Counted from the first letter of the stretch, positions 36,343 to 43,714 are shown. The stretch is 64,000 nt of DNA from Trichocoleus desertorum NBK24 (GCF_030409055.1 NZ_CP116619.1:3759628-3823627), one strand, 5' to 3'. Notes: generated from the sequence alone by a model not told the origin. Numbers and translations: made by a program.

Positions 36343-36495
36343 TCATCCATCCTCTCTCTTGACTTCTAGCTGGTAAATCCGGTTGGAGGGGTGCTCTGCC
36401 ATTAGTCGCCAGTAGTAGCCGTTGGGTGATGGCTGGACTCGTGATCCACACCGATACAGCAAAGTAGTCTCATCGCGCCTGATCCCATCTCTCAC
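36343..36495 (-). CDS. Small unannotated protein, 50 residues or more
   Basis: An open frame on the minus strand that reads like real protein: RDGIRRDETTLLYRCGSR...NGYYWRLMAEHP, ending KREDG. With a GTG start it is 50 residues. The frame is open to an ATT at 36532-36534, which would add 13 residues (IATKNESQKLEKA). No ATG is available. It lies just upstream of the zinc-ribbon gene on the same strand, so the two may be co-transcribed. Confidence 0.45.
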   Translation of the reverse strand: MRDGIRRDETTLLYRCGSRVQPSPNGYYWRLMAEHPSNRIYQLEVKREDG

Positions 36496-36771
36496 AGCCT
36501 TTTCCAGCTTTTGAGACTCATTCTTCGTAGCAATGTGTCAAAAAGTCTGTTCAGGTCTCGACCTCAGATGTATCATGCATACGAACCTCTAGTTGACTAT
36601 CCATCCAAAAGTATTATGAAATCTCTACTGTGTCTGAACCACTCCTTGAGGGTGGTAAATAGAGGCTCAGTCTAGCTATTTTGGAACGCCACTTAAATAG
36701 TAAGAGTCTATTTAAGCACCTGTAATCAGGAGGATATACTGAAACTAAGTGAGAGAATCAGTCTAGATATT

Positions 36772-37380
36772 ATGTTAGAGGACCTGATCCAGAGCGTAGA
36801 CCTAAACGCTTGTCAGCAAAAAGAAATGAAACGAAGTGTAATTTCTAACTACGGCATCGTTTCTACTGAGGCATTAAACGCTTATCAATGCCTACAAATG
36901 AAACATGATGAAATTTATCACCACGAAATTCTAGTTTTAGGCATTTCTCGGCGGATGAATCATGTTGCATTGCATCTAATTAAATACCTTGGCTCTCTTA
37001 CCTCTACACCTATCTCAGCGGAAAAAAATAGAAGAGCTTTTATTGATGCATTTATCATGGTTGTCTCTGCAAGTAACTTGCTAGGAATCTCCTTAGAAAA
37101 GGAGCTAGTAATTGAAGAAATAAATACTAATAGTAATGAGTCTTTCATTTTTGGCTATATTCAGCTTCTTGCTGAATTAGCTAAGGCATGTGAAGCAACC
37201 GATCATCAAGAAGACTATCCAATCCGGGCAACCTGGAATAAGAATACAAAAAGTTTCTTCCGCCTTCTTATGCATGAAGCAGTATCACGCAATATTTCTA
37301 TCATAGAAGAGGCTATTCAGCGTATAACTGAGGTTGAAAAAAAACATCCACTTAATAATATTCTCTGGCGTAAAGAATGA
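36772..37380 (+). CDS. All-helical protein, MazG-like (weak)
   Basis: A 202-residue helical protein. AFIDAFIMVVSASNLLGISLEKELV (about residues 89-113) resembles the second half of MazG-type nucleotide pyrophosphohydrolases (DVLxYLLxLANxLGIDLEE). The metal-binding acids of that family are not all present. It overlaps the next gene by ATGA. AGGAGG lies at 36729-36734, 37 bp from this ATG but only 4 bp from an in-frame CTG at 36739, so the true start may be 11 codons upstream. The family call is tentative. Confidence 0.55.
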   Translation: MLEDLIQSVDLNACQQKEMKRSVISNYGIVSTEALNAYQCLQMKHDEIYHHEILVLGISRRMNHVALHLIKYLGSLTSTPISAEKNRRAFIDAFIMVVSASNLLGISLEKELVIEEINTNSNESFIFGYIQLLAELAKACEATDHQEDYPIRATWNKNTKSFFRLLMHEAVSRNISIIEEAIQRITEVEKKHPLNNILWRKE

Positions 37381-38135
37381 GTTTTTGGTCGTCACAAACT
37401 TTAAGGCTTCGTCTTCCTAATTTGATCACGCCTTTTAACGCTGATCGAATTGAATCAGCATCATATGAATTGTGTTTAGGTGAGGAAGCTTATATTTCGT
37501 CCCTTCCAGATACACCTATAAAGGACAGAAAAAAATTTTTTATTAAAGAGCGAGAAACAGTTGCCATTCCGCCAGGACAATTTGCGTTTCTCATAACTTT
37601 TGAAACAGTTACTGTTCCCGATAATGCAATCGCATTTATTTCCATGAAATTTGGGATAAAAGCAAAAGGAATGGTTAATGTTTCTGGCTTTCATGTTGAT
37701 CCAGGTTACAGTGGTCGTCTGATTTTCGCGGTATATAACGCTGGACCATTAAATTTTCATGTTCAGCACGGTGATCGGCTCTTTTGTATATGGTTTGCAG
37801 ACTTAGATGATAAAGATGATTCTCCACATAACAAGCCAGGTTTTGATTCGATTCCTACTTCATTAATGAATTCTCCAGATGCAGTTTCGTCCCTTCCTTC
37901 TCTTGTAAAACGTTTAGACGACCTAGAGAAGAAAGTAGAAACTTATTCCGTTAAACAGGCTCTTATTTGGACTTTTGTCTTCTTCCTCGCGACAGCTTTA
38001 CTAAAACCTTGGCTAGATATGGCACAGAATTTTTGGCTTGGTTTAGGTAATATCAGACCCGAATTGGTGAAGCCAAATTCTACCGAAAAACAAGTAGATG
38101 AGCCTAAGAAAGGCCCTACGCAATTAGTTAAATAG
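37377..38135 (+). CDS. Membrane-anchored dCTP deaminase/dUTPase-fold protein
   Basis: A 252-residue protein. Residues 1-165 follow the Dcd/Dut fold: ESASYELCLG near 26, IPPGQFAFL near 64, and the nucleotide-binding block NVSGFHVDPGYSGRL at 101-115 with Asp108 and Tyr111. The catalytic Glu of dCTP deaminases (Glu138 in the E. coli enzyme, in VLEFYNSG) is Ala118 here (IFAVYNAG), and the Arg of the ARLG motif is Lys. A coiled coil (about 173-192) leads to one transmembrane helix (about 195-210) and a polar tail. Probably binds a deoxynucleotide at the membrane rather than deaminating it. Overlaps the helical gene upstream; a DUF1643 gene follows 4 bp later. Confidence 0.8.
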   Translation: MSFWSSQTLRLRLPNLITPFNADRIESASYELCLGEEAYISSLPDTPIKDRKKFFIKERETVAIPPGQFAFLITFETVTVPDNAIAFISMKFGIKAKGMVNVSGFHVDPGYSGRLIFAVYNAGPLNFHVQHGDRLFCIWFADLDDKDDSPHNKPGFDSIPTSLMNSPDAVSSLPSLVKRLDDLEKKVETYSVKQALIWTFVFFLATALLKPWLDMAQNFWLGLGNIRPELVKPNSTEKQVDEPKKGPTQLVK

Positions 38136-38139
38136 CTCA

Positions 38140-38727
38140 ATGATGCGACAGGACATAAGGAGTTCGAGCTATCGCTATCTGCTATCACGAGATATTGCGA
38201 TACCATCGAACCGTACTTTGTTGGTTTGCATGCTAAATCCCTCAACAGCAGATGAGCAAAAAGACGATCCAACGATTTCGCGGGTGTGCCGTCTTGCTGA
38301 GAACGGAGGGTTTAATCGGTTGCTGGTTTTAAATCTTTTAGGTATTCGTGCTACTAACCCTGTAGATATTTGGTTACATGAAGATCCCTTAGGAGCAGAT
38401 AATTGGCGAGCCTGGGATAGCGCTTTAAAAGAATTAGTTCCAGATAGAGATAGCATATCTTTGGCTTGGGGACGTGCTCCGACGCAGCGTAATCAGTTGG
38501 TGAAATTCACTCCTGTCTTAGTTGAAGCAGCACGTCGGTTAAAGGTTTGGTCAGGGCCACTTATGACTTGGGTCCAAAACCTTGATGGTTCGCCCAGACA
38601 TCCGCTTTATATTCGTGTCCAAACAGAGTTACAGGCCTATGATCTTGATAGCTATGTGGATAGGGTCTTAAAGCACCACAACTGCCCACCTTCTGACGAA
38701 TTGAAAGGCTCGTCTAATGCTAAGTAG
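38140..38727 (+). CDS. DUF1643 family protein
   Basis: A 195-residue protein matching DUF1643, with the signature MLNPSTADEQKDDPTISRV near residue 30 followed by GFNRLLVLNLLGIRATNP and a late SLAWGRAP. The biochemical role of the family is not established; its members are common on mobile elements. It starts 4 bp after the Dcd-like gene, completing a three-gene operon. Confidence 0.85.
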   Translation: MMRQDIRSSSYRYLLSRDIAIPSNRTLLVCMLNPSTADEQKDDPTISRVCRLAENGGFNRLLVLNLLGIRATNPVDIWLHEDPLGADNWRAWDSALKELVPDRDSISLAWGRAPTQRNQLVKFTPVLVEAARRLKVWSGPLMTWVQNLDGSPRHPLYIRVQTELQAYDLDSYVDRVLKHHNCPPSDELKGSSNAK

Positions 38728-39670
38728 TCATCACCACCAAAAGCAAGGCTATTGAGAGGCTGTTCTTAAGGCAATCACATCCACTTTGATCATGGGACGA
38801 TATTTGTCCTAAACAACCGTTACAGCAATTTTGAAATTACAAGATGTAGTGATCAAGTCATAGGATCGCGTAATAGTTAGCTTAGCAAGCACAGCGATCC
38901 CCTCATCCATGAGCAAGTGAGCCTTGAGTCCCTTCACGGTAACGGTCAGTCAACCCGGTTCGGTAGGGGTTGACGGATGGAAAATGCCGTGCGATTAAGA
39001 TGTCTCTAGGGTGAGGGGCAGGAGGCTGTAGCTTCCCCTCCACTCGCTTCGTTTCGCCCCTCGCCCTTCACAGGTTGAATCGGCACGGCATTTTTCAAGC
39101 GGCGCTATTGACCTGAGCGGGATGGCGCGGATCGCCTTGACTAATTCAATTGTTGAAATCTTCTAAGTGCGGGCAAACTGAAACTCTTTTTGGCTTGAAC
39201 CTGGCAAGCCATGTAAGTAGTCTCTACCTGGTGCTGAGTCTGACTGAGACTACAATAGTTAGTATCAGAGAGAAGCGCCGCCCTTTAGTTCATTGTAGTG
39301 AACTTGACCAACGCTTCCCTTACTTGCATCGGTTTGACGATCCTTCACTTCAGAACACGCCCTCTACAGCAGTCTGGAATGTTCGGTCATCGGTTTAATG
39401 CAAGTACAAATACCTATTTTAGGTCTAGAACCTAATATTGATACTTTGTTCATCTCAACCAAATGGATGAGTTATTCGATTGCGGCTGGGTTGAAGGCGA
39501 TTGCGTCATAGTTACGTGACACTCTAAGAGAAGCTATTCCAAAAGGCGAGAGAAGCTGCTCAGGCTATGGATATAGAGCTTTTATAGACGCTCTCCCTCT
39601 GTATAGACGTATACCTATCATTCTTGATTTATCACAAAAGATGATGGTCTACAGTTCTATGTGAACCGCC
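38728..39670. other. 940-bp region with no convincing gene
   Basis: Contains the long inverted repeat at 38980-39096 and two very short protein-like frames of low credibility: minus strand 38809-38937 (GTG start, LKAHLLMDEGIAVLAKL) and plus strand 39398-39511 (MQVQIPILGLEPNIDT). Near 39585-39625 TATAGACG occurs twice around CTCTCCCTCTG. Probably eroded gene and insertion remains. Confidence 0.4.
38980..39096. repeat. Long nested inverted repeat (hairpin-forming)
   Basis: Outer arms GAAAATGCCGTGCGATT (38980-38996) and AATCGGCACGGCATTTTTC (39078-39096) are inverted copies differing by two indels. Inner arms AGGGTGAGGGGC (39008-39019) and GCCCCTCGCCCT (39056-39067) pair with one mismatch. The whole 117 bp can fold as one interrupted cruciform. 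It could be a MITE-like insertion, a bidirectional terminator or a protein-binding site. Confidence 0.65.
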
Positions 39671-39952
39671 ATGTTGCCTTTAGTTTTGTCTCATGAGCTA
39701 GTACATCCGTTTAAGTTTTGGCATCACAACGAGATTTGTGAAGGCATGTACTCCGGTGCCGAGCTGTACCGCCTCTGCACGACTTACCAGGCTGAAGATA
39801 GGCAAAAGGCTTTTTGCTTGGCCCTAAGTTTGTCGGAACACGGTGCTCAAGTTTGCATTACTGCCATGAGAAATGAATACAAAGTTTGGGTGGGGCTAAG
39901 AAATTCGCCTACGGCTGCACTGACTCCATTAGAAGAGGCGATCACAGCTTAA
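39671..39952 (+). CDS. Small protein, 93 residues, unknown
   Basis: A soluble protein with HELVHPFKFWHHNEICEGMYSGAELYRL in the first half and an Ala/Leu-rich second half (KAFCLALSLSEHGAQVCITAMR). The composition supports a real gene. No domain is recognised; HELVH is reminiscent of a metal site, but the context does not support a peptidase this short. Confidence 0.6.
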   Translation: MLPLVLSHELVHPFKFWHHNEICEGMYSGAELYRLCTTYQAEDRQKAFCLALSLSEHGAQVCITAMRNEYKVWVGLRNSPTAALTPLEEAITA

Positions 39953-39981
39953 GCTTTGGTCGTGAGATCGCCGCAAATGCA

Positions 39982-40110
39982 ATGCCCCGCTCACAGCGTG
40001 AAATACTGTCCAAACCTAATCTGCGATTTAAGCTACCTGAGCCGATCAACTTAGAGGACTTTAGGCCAGCAAAAGCACCGACTAGTTCACTAGTCTATGG
40101 TTGGAGTTGA
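39982..40110 (+). CDS. Very small protein, 42 residues (tentative)
   Basis: An open frame starting MPRSQREILSKPNLRF and ending SSLVYGWS. Its composition is protein-like and the frame extends further upstream over the end of the previous gene. No good ribosome binding site is seen. It could be a real small gene or the tail of a frameshifted longer version of the upstream gene. Its end overlaps the convergent gene by about 20 bp. Confidence 0.3.
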   Translation: MPRSQREILSKPNLRFKLPEPINLEDFRPAKAPTSSLVYGWS

Positions 40111-40410
40111 AGCTTCATTCTCTTTTGGTCGGATTGCCTTTTGGTAATTCTCCAGCGTTACCTCATCCGGGCTTGCACCGTGCTGAGCCATTACCTGCTT
40201 AAAATGCTCCCACTGCTTCCGCTTCTCAAACCACTCCTGACAAACCTCTTCAACTAGGGCTTTGTTACTGCTGCTTAGGTTCTCGTTGGGAATATTTAAG
40301 GCAAGAATTCGGGCCACTTTGAACGCTTTTTCAAGCTCTATTCCCCACTTGACCAGCTCTGCGCGATACTTTCGTTCTTGCTGCTGGGTGGGTGAGAACC
40401 TTTCTTCCAC
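40090..40410 (-). CDS. Helical charged protein, 106 residues, unknown
   Basis: A hydrophilic, mostly helical protein beginning MEERFSPTQQQERKYRAELVKWG. Rich in Glu, Lys and Gln, without membrane segments or Cys motifs other than one Cys (EEVCQEWF). No family is recognised. Confidence 0.6.
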   Translation of the reverse strand: MEERFSPTQQQERKYRAELVKWGIELEKAFKVARILALNIPNENLSSSNKALVEEVCQEWFEKRKQWEHFKQVMAQHGASPDEVTLENYQKAIRPKENEASTPTID

Positions 40411-40559
40411 GAGGACTCATAGTAACAACTACTCTATTTAAGTACCTTAAGATACAAAATCGCCCTAACTAAAGGTAGAGTTTGCTTAGCTCGATCTTTA
40501 AGGTGTCTATGCCATAAGTATTAGAGCTTAAGTAGACGTGTTTACAGGAGCAGAGAGAA

Positions 40560-40961
40560 ATGAGCCAGCGGTCATTGCTGCTGGGACAACGAATCCTTGT
40601 GGTTGATGATGATATTGACACCCTTTTTTTGCTAACTTTTATGCTTGAGGAATGTGGAGCAGAAGTGGCTACCGCACCTTCAGTTGCAGAAGCAATTGAG
40701 CTATTTAAGGATTTACACCCTACTCTGCTCATCAGCGATCTCGGCCTCCCTTTTGAGGATGGTTTCTCCCTCATTCGAGAATTACGCACCTTGGAGTTAA
40801 AGCTAGGGTGGCAGGTGCCAGCTATTGCTTTGACAGGTTATGCAGGAAAAGAAGCGCGGGAACAAGTGTTAGAACGGGGATTTCAGAAATACCTCACGAA
40901 GCCGATCCTTCCGGACGCATTGATAGAGGTCATCGTTCAACTTCTAGGGCAGTCTGAATAA
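40560..40961 (+). CDS. Single-domain response regulator (CheY-like)
   Basis: A 133-residue receiver domain with nothing attached. It has the acidic pocket VVDDDID near residue 15, phospho-acceptor Asp in LLISDLGLP near 60, Thr in ALTGYAG near 96 and Lys in YLTKPI near 119. All residues needed for phosphorylation are present. No kinase lies in the element, so it must use a host kinase. An AGGAG precedes the ATG. A decayed partial copy lies at 43277-43372. Confidence 0.9.
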   Translation: MSQRSLLLGQRILVVDDDIDTLFLLTFMLEECGAEVATAPSVAEAIELFKDLHPTLLISDLGLPFEDGFSLIRELRTLELKLGWQVPAIALTGYAGKEAREQVLERGFQKYLTKPILPDALIEVIVQLLGQSE

Positions 40962-41115
40962 GTAATGAATTGCTGGGACAAGAAATAAGCGGGTAAATCC
41001 CCCCATAGGCAGAAATCACATCTTCTGCCAGAATAGGGAGTATAAAAGCCGTCAGCTAGCCTTTAGTACCCGAAGCAAATATTAAAACCGTTAGCTGGCA
41101 TTTAATATTTCTGAA

Positions 41116-41152
41116 CAAGCCCTGGTCTAGTGATCGGGGCTTTGTTCTTTTG
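41116..41152 (+). terminator. Probable terminator downstream of the response regulator
   Basis: CAAGCCCTG pairs with CGGGGCTTTG around a 9-nt loop (one mismatch), followed by TTCTTTT. It lies 155 bp after the stop codon. Just before it are two diverged copies of a ~27-bp sequence (around 41044 and 41083, core GTTAGCTGGC/GTCAGCTAGC). Confidence 0.55.
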
Positions 41153-41178
41153 CGGTCGAGACACTTGAGCTTGGAGCG

Positions 41179-41385
41179 TCAGCTCAATTCTTTTAAATGG
41201 TTAACAAACTCAAGCCCTTTTTGATTTGCTAATTCCAAGGCAAAGCTACAAGCCGTAGAGTAGTCAGTCTGACTAGCGAGAAGACGACCCTTGGTAGAAT
41301 CTGCCTCCTGATCCGAGTACAACCTGACCGCAGTTCTATCAATGTAAATTGAATAAAGTGTCTGCTGTGTACTGTTGACGCTCAT
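41179..41385 (-). CDS. Small protein, 68 residues, unknown
   Basis: Begins MSVNSTQQTLYSIYIDRTAVRL and ends NQKGLEFVNHLKELS. Beta strands then a helix (STACSFALELANQKG) suggest a small alpha/beta domain. No family is recognised. It is convergent with the response regulator and its terminator. Confidence 0.55.
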   Translation of the reverse strand: MSVNSTQQTLYSIYIDRTAVRLYSDQEADSTKGRLLASQTDYSTACSFALELANQKGLEFVNHLKELS

Positions 41386-41639
41386 TCAATAAAGCTTGTA
41401 GGGAACGGTTTTATTTTCTGAAGCAGACTCAGCAAATTAGAAGTATCGCTAGGAGTATTCCTTTTCTACGTCTCTAGAAATACAAGTGGGAGTATTTAAG
41501 GGCTATCGTATGTGTAAGCAATATTACTCGCGTGCTCATAAGGTGAATGCCATCAGCTTTTGGTCACTGAGCTAAAACGGTTCACTATAGGCTTCGCTTC
41601 TCTCAAAAGCGAGCTATGTTACGTGACTCAGCTACTTGA
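41386..41639. other. Intergenic region, nothing recognised
   Basis: AT-rich sequence upstream of the small minus-strand gene at 41179. I see no hairpin or credible frame in it. Together with the gene fragment that follows, it makes a gap of about 420 bp without an intact gene. Confidence 0.4.
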
Positions 41640-41831
41640 TCAATTATTCTGACCACTGCTCCAGTTACTAGCATCGGAAAGTTTGTTACGTTATGGCCTA
41701 CGGTTAAGAACCGGATCGCCACATCTCTCCCAGACCACCCCGCAAGCGCTAGAGGGCTAGAGTTTCAGCGCTACCAGTGGGCTGAGATGAAGAAGATGTA
41801 TGAGGCTGAGCTTACTCAGCTAGCAGCCTAG
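41640..41831 (+). pseudogene. 3' remnant of a lost gene
   Basis: An open frame of 63 codons reads like protein at its end (RIATSLPDHPASARG... EFQRYQWAEMKKMYEAE), but it has no ATG, GTG or TTG near its start and a stop lies just upstream. It is most simply the tail of a gene whose beginning is gone. The end overlaps the convergent gene at 41812. Confidence 0.3.
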
Positions 41832-42102
41832 GAAAAAAAGAAACCTCTATGTCACCCAGGGTGCCACTTAGTATCAACTGTGTTAGAGGTAAAACACTAC
41901 CAGTGTGGACAACTTCTACGACCTCATCCCAGTCCAGCTCTGTGGCACCTTCTACCTTAGAAAAATAGACCCGACACTTATAGAAGTTACATTCTAGGTT
42001 TCCAGTCATTCCCCTCCGACCTTTGGAGTCTATGATGATCGATCCTACGGGTACTTGACTAAGCGGTTTTATATTCTTTGAAGCTGGTTGGAACGTAGTC
42101 AT
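41812..42102 (-). CDS. Small protein, 96 residues, unknown
   Basis: A soluble, beta-rich protein starting MTTFQPASKNIKPLSQ, with KCRVYFSKVEGATELDWDEVVEVVHTG in the middle. The composition is convincing. No known domain is recognised. It is divergent from the frameshifted small gene at 42195. Confidence 0.55.
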   Translation of the reverse strand: MTTFQPASKNIKPLSQVPVGSIIIDSKGRRGMTGNLECNFYKCRVYFSKVEGATELDWDEVVEVVHTGSVLPLTQLILSGTLGDIEVSFFPRLLAE

Positions 42103-42194
42103 AGTAAGCCGTTGCGCTTCTTCAAGTTTTCATTATTTAACTAGTGTTTTAACCCAACAGCGCCAAGAATAAACCGCCCAAGGGTATAGGCAGT

Positions 42195-42354
42195 ATGTCT
42201 TTGAGGTATGTAGTGAAGCTTACACTCGATAGATGAAGCTCTCGGTCTTAATGTTTGGGGAGAATTTACAGTCGTTGCCTACGTCGAGCGAAATGATCAG
42301 CCGCCTGTACGGGTCACTCGCTATCTTGATTTACCAGGTCGCCCAACTGCGTAA
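42195..42354 (+). pseudogene. Small gene broken by (or using) a +1 frameshift at AGA-TGA
   Basis: ATG at 42195 reads MSLRYVVKLTLDR and meets TGA at 42234-42236. Skipping one base there continues without a break as EALGLNVWGEFTVVAYVERN to a TAA at 42352-42354. Together they make a coherent 52-residue protein. The slip site, a rare AGA codon followed by TGA, resembles sites of programmed +1 frameshifting (release factor 2 uses CTT-TGA). A simple frameshift mutation or a sequencing error explains it equally well. The 3' end overlaps the convergent rhodanese gene. Confidence 0.45.
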
Positions 42355-42903
42355 TAGTCGATTATCCAATGGCTTTAACCGTCCCAACTTGGAAGTACGG
42401 ACAACTTCTTTCCCTTCAAACGGGATCTTGGTGGTGACAACATCCAGCAGTGGACCCAACTCAAACACGTTACTGTACCCGTAAGCTTCCAGAGAAGTGT
42501 AGGTGGAGAGGTTGAGAGAAGCCGCAGGTGCTTTTGCGGCAAAAGCAGTCTGACTACCTTCAAAGTTGTTATTGCAATAAATGAGAACCTTAGTGTCCTT
42601 GCTGGGAATTACAGCAGCCAGGGATTCTTCGGTAAATTCTGTAAACGGCAGATTGATCGCGCCTTTGATGTGCCGGAGGTTGTATCTAGCTTCACTACGA
42701 GCATCCAGCAGTACGATCCTTTGCTCTTTCATCATCGCCATGAACTGAGCTTCGGTGAGCCGCCTTGATTCTCGTTCTTCCGAAGACTGAACGACAATTT
42801 CCCTGAACTTGTCATAGTCAATCAGACGATTGGGGATCGTTTCTTGGGCACAGACTGGGACAGCAACCAGAGTAATCAAAGCGAGGGAAAGAGGAAGTTT
42901 CAT
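42331..42903 (-). CDS. Exported rhodanese-domain protein
   Basis: A 190-residue precursor with a signal peptide (MKLPLSLALITLVAVPVCAQ) and one rhodanese domain at about 50-185. The substrate motif RIVLLDARSEARYNLRHIKGAINLPF is typical, and the active-site loop IYCNNNFEGS contains the catalytic Cys. It should act in the periplasm or outside the cytoplasmic membrane, in sulfane-sulfur or redox chemistry. It is not a known partner of any neighbour. Confidence 0.85.
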   Translation of the reverse strand: MKLPLSLALITLVAVPVCAQETIPNRLIDYDKFREIVVQSSEERESRRLTEAQFMAMMKEQRIVLLDARSEARYNLRHIKGAINLPFTEFTEESLAAVIPSKDTKVLIYCNNNFEGSQTAFAAKAPAASLNLSTYTSLEAYGYSNVFELGPLLDVVTTKIPFEGKEVVRTSKLGRLKPLDNRLLRSWATW

Positions 42904-43041
42904 AGGCTTGCAGTTACTTAATCAATCAGGGTTTCTGGTAGGTCTAGGTATCATTTTTGACCCCCTACCATATTACCGCTCAGTCTAACTCTGCCAATTT
43001 CGACTGAGTAGAGTAGAGGATCAGTTTCACTTCATTGCCTG

Positions 43042-43270
43042 GGAGGGGGACAAACCTGCCCAAAAGCTAAAGCCATGAAGCTTTCTAGCCTCTCAACAGT
43101 TAAAGTGATTGATTCCACTTTTGTAGCTTCTTGATTTCATTCTCAACTAGTAAAAGCTGAGTCCCTACTAATTCCGTTATTGAGCTCCCAGGCCTTCTGC
43201 CAATTTTCCTACAGGGTAGTTGCTTGGAACGTTTATCCAGACAGAGCTTGAGCTATGTTTGTCCCCCTCC
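43042..43270. repeat. 14-bp perfect inverted repeat around decayed DNA
   Basis: GGAGGGGGACAAAC (43042-43055) and GTTTGTCCCCCTCC (43257-43270) are exact reverse complements separated by 201 bp. The right arm ends 6 bp before the decayed response-regulator fragment. The arms could be ends of a small inserted sequence. Confidence 0.55.
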
Positions 43271-43278
43271 AGCTTCAT
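43100..43278 (-). pseudogene. Small frameshifted gene, minus strand
   Basis: The ATG at 43276-43278 reads MKLEGDKHSSSSVW. In another frame the sequence continues as LDKRSKQLPCRKIGRRPG and VENEIKKLQKWNQSL to a stop at 43100-43102. Both parts look like protein and are joined by a -1 shift near 43240. No family is recognised. It begins exactly where the response-regulator remnant begins on the other strand. Confidence 0.35.
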
Positions 43279-43372
43279 TGCTTTAACAGGCTATGCGGAA
43301 AAAAAGCGCAGTAGAGAGCACTAGACCTGGGATTTCAGCAACACATTACGAAACCCATCCTGCCTTGGAGCG
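43277..43372 (+). pseudogene. Decayed fragment of a response regulator copy
   Basis: Reads IALTGYAEKKRSREH, a stop, then in another frame GFQQHITKPILP. It aligns in protein and DNA with the C-terminal half of the intact regulator at 40560-40961 (ALTGYAGKEAREQ... RGFQKYLTKPILP). The rest of the gene is missing. It is a leftover of a second, related receiver-domain gene. Confidence 0.7.
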
Positions 43373-43468
43373 CGATCTCAATTGACCCATAACTGAAGCC
43401 AGTGGTTCACCGTACCTGCGAAGCAGGGGGAAAGGTGAATCACTGGCAGTTTGAAAAACTAGGCTTGA

Positions 43469-43714
43469 TTAATTTTTCTTTCTGAAGTAAACAGACAAAT
43501 CGGAGGGCAATGAATCAACGATTGCTGTGAGACTTGCAGGAATTTCTCGGCTTTGCATAACCTGATTGATGTTGCCACCGCTATCTTTCCAAGCAGATAT
43601 CAGTAGTGGCAAGAGTCGTGCAAGATCGTACGCTGTCATGTTCTCTTGCGGCTCAAATATGTAGGTATTGCTTTGAGATCCGTGGAAGTATAGCTTAGAA
43701 CGAGAAAGACTCAT
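43469..43714 (-). CDS. Small protein, 81 residues, unknown
   Basis: Begins MSLSRSKLYFHGSQSNTYIF and contains MTAYDLARLLPLLISAW and a C-terminal basic KKN. Soluble alpha/beta composition. It lies 28 bp downstream of the next minus-strand gene (43743-44030), so the two probably form an operon. No family recognised. Confidence 0.55.
   Translation of the reverse strand: MSLSRSKLYFHGSQSNTYIFEPQENMTAYDLARLLPLLISAWKDSGGNINQVMQSREIPASLTAIVDSLPSDLSVYFRKKN

Noticed and set aside
38809-38937. 42-codon minus-strand frame, GTG start
   Set aside because: Only weakly protein-like, no ribosome binding site, in a degraded-looking gap; mentioned in the gap entry but not called.
39150-39398. 82-codon plus-strand frame in the gene-free gap
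   Set aside because: Composition and lack of a ribosome binding site do not support coding.
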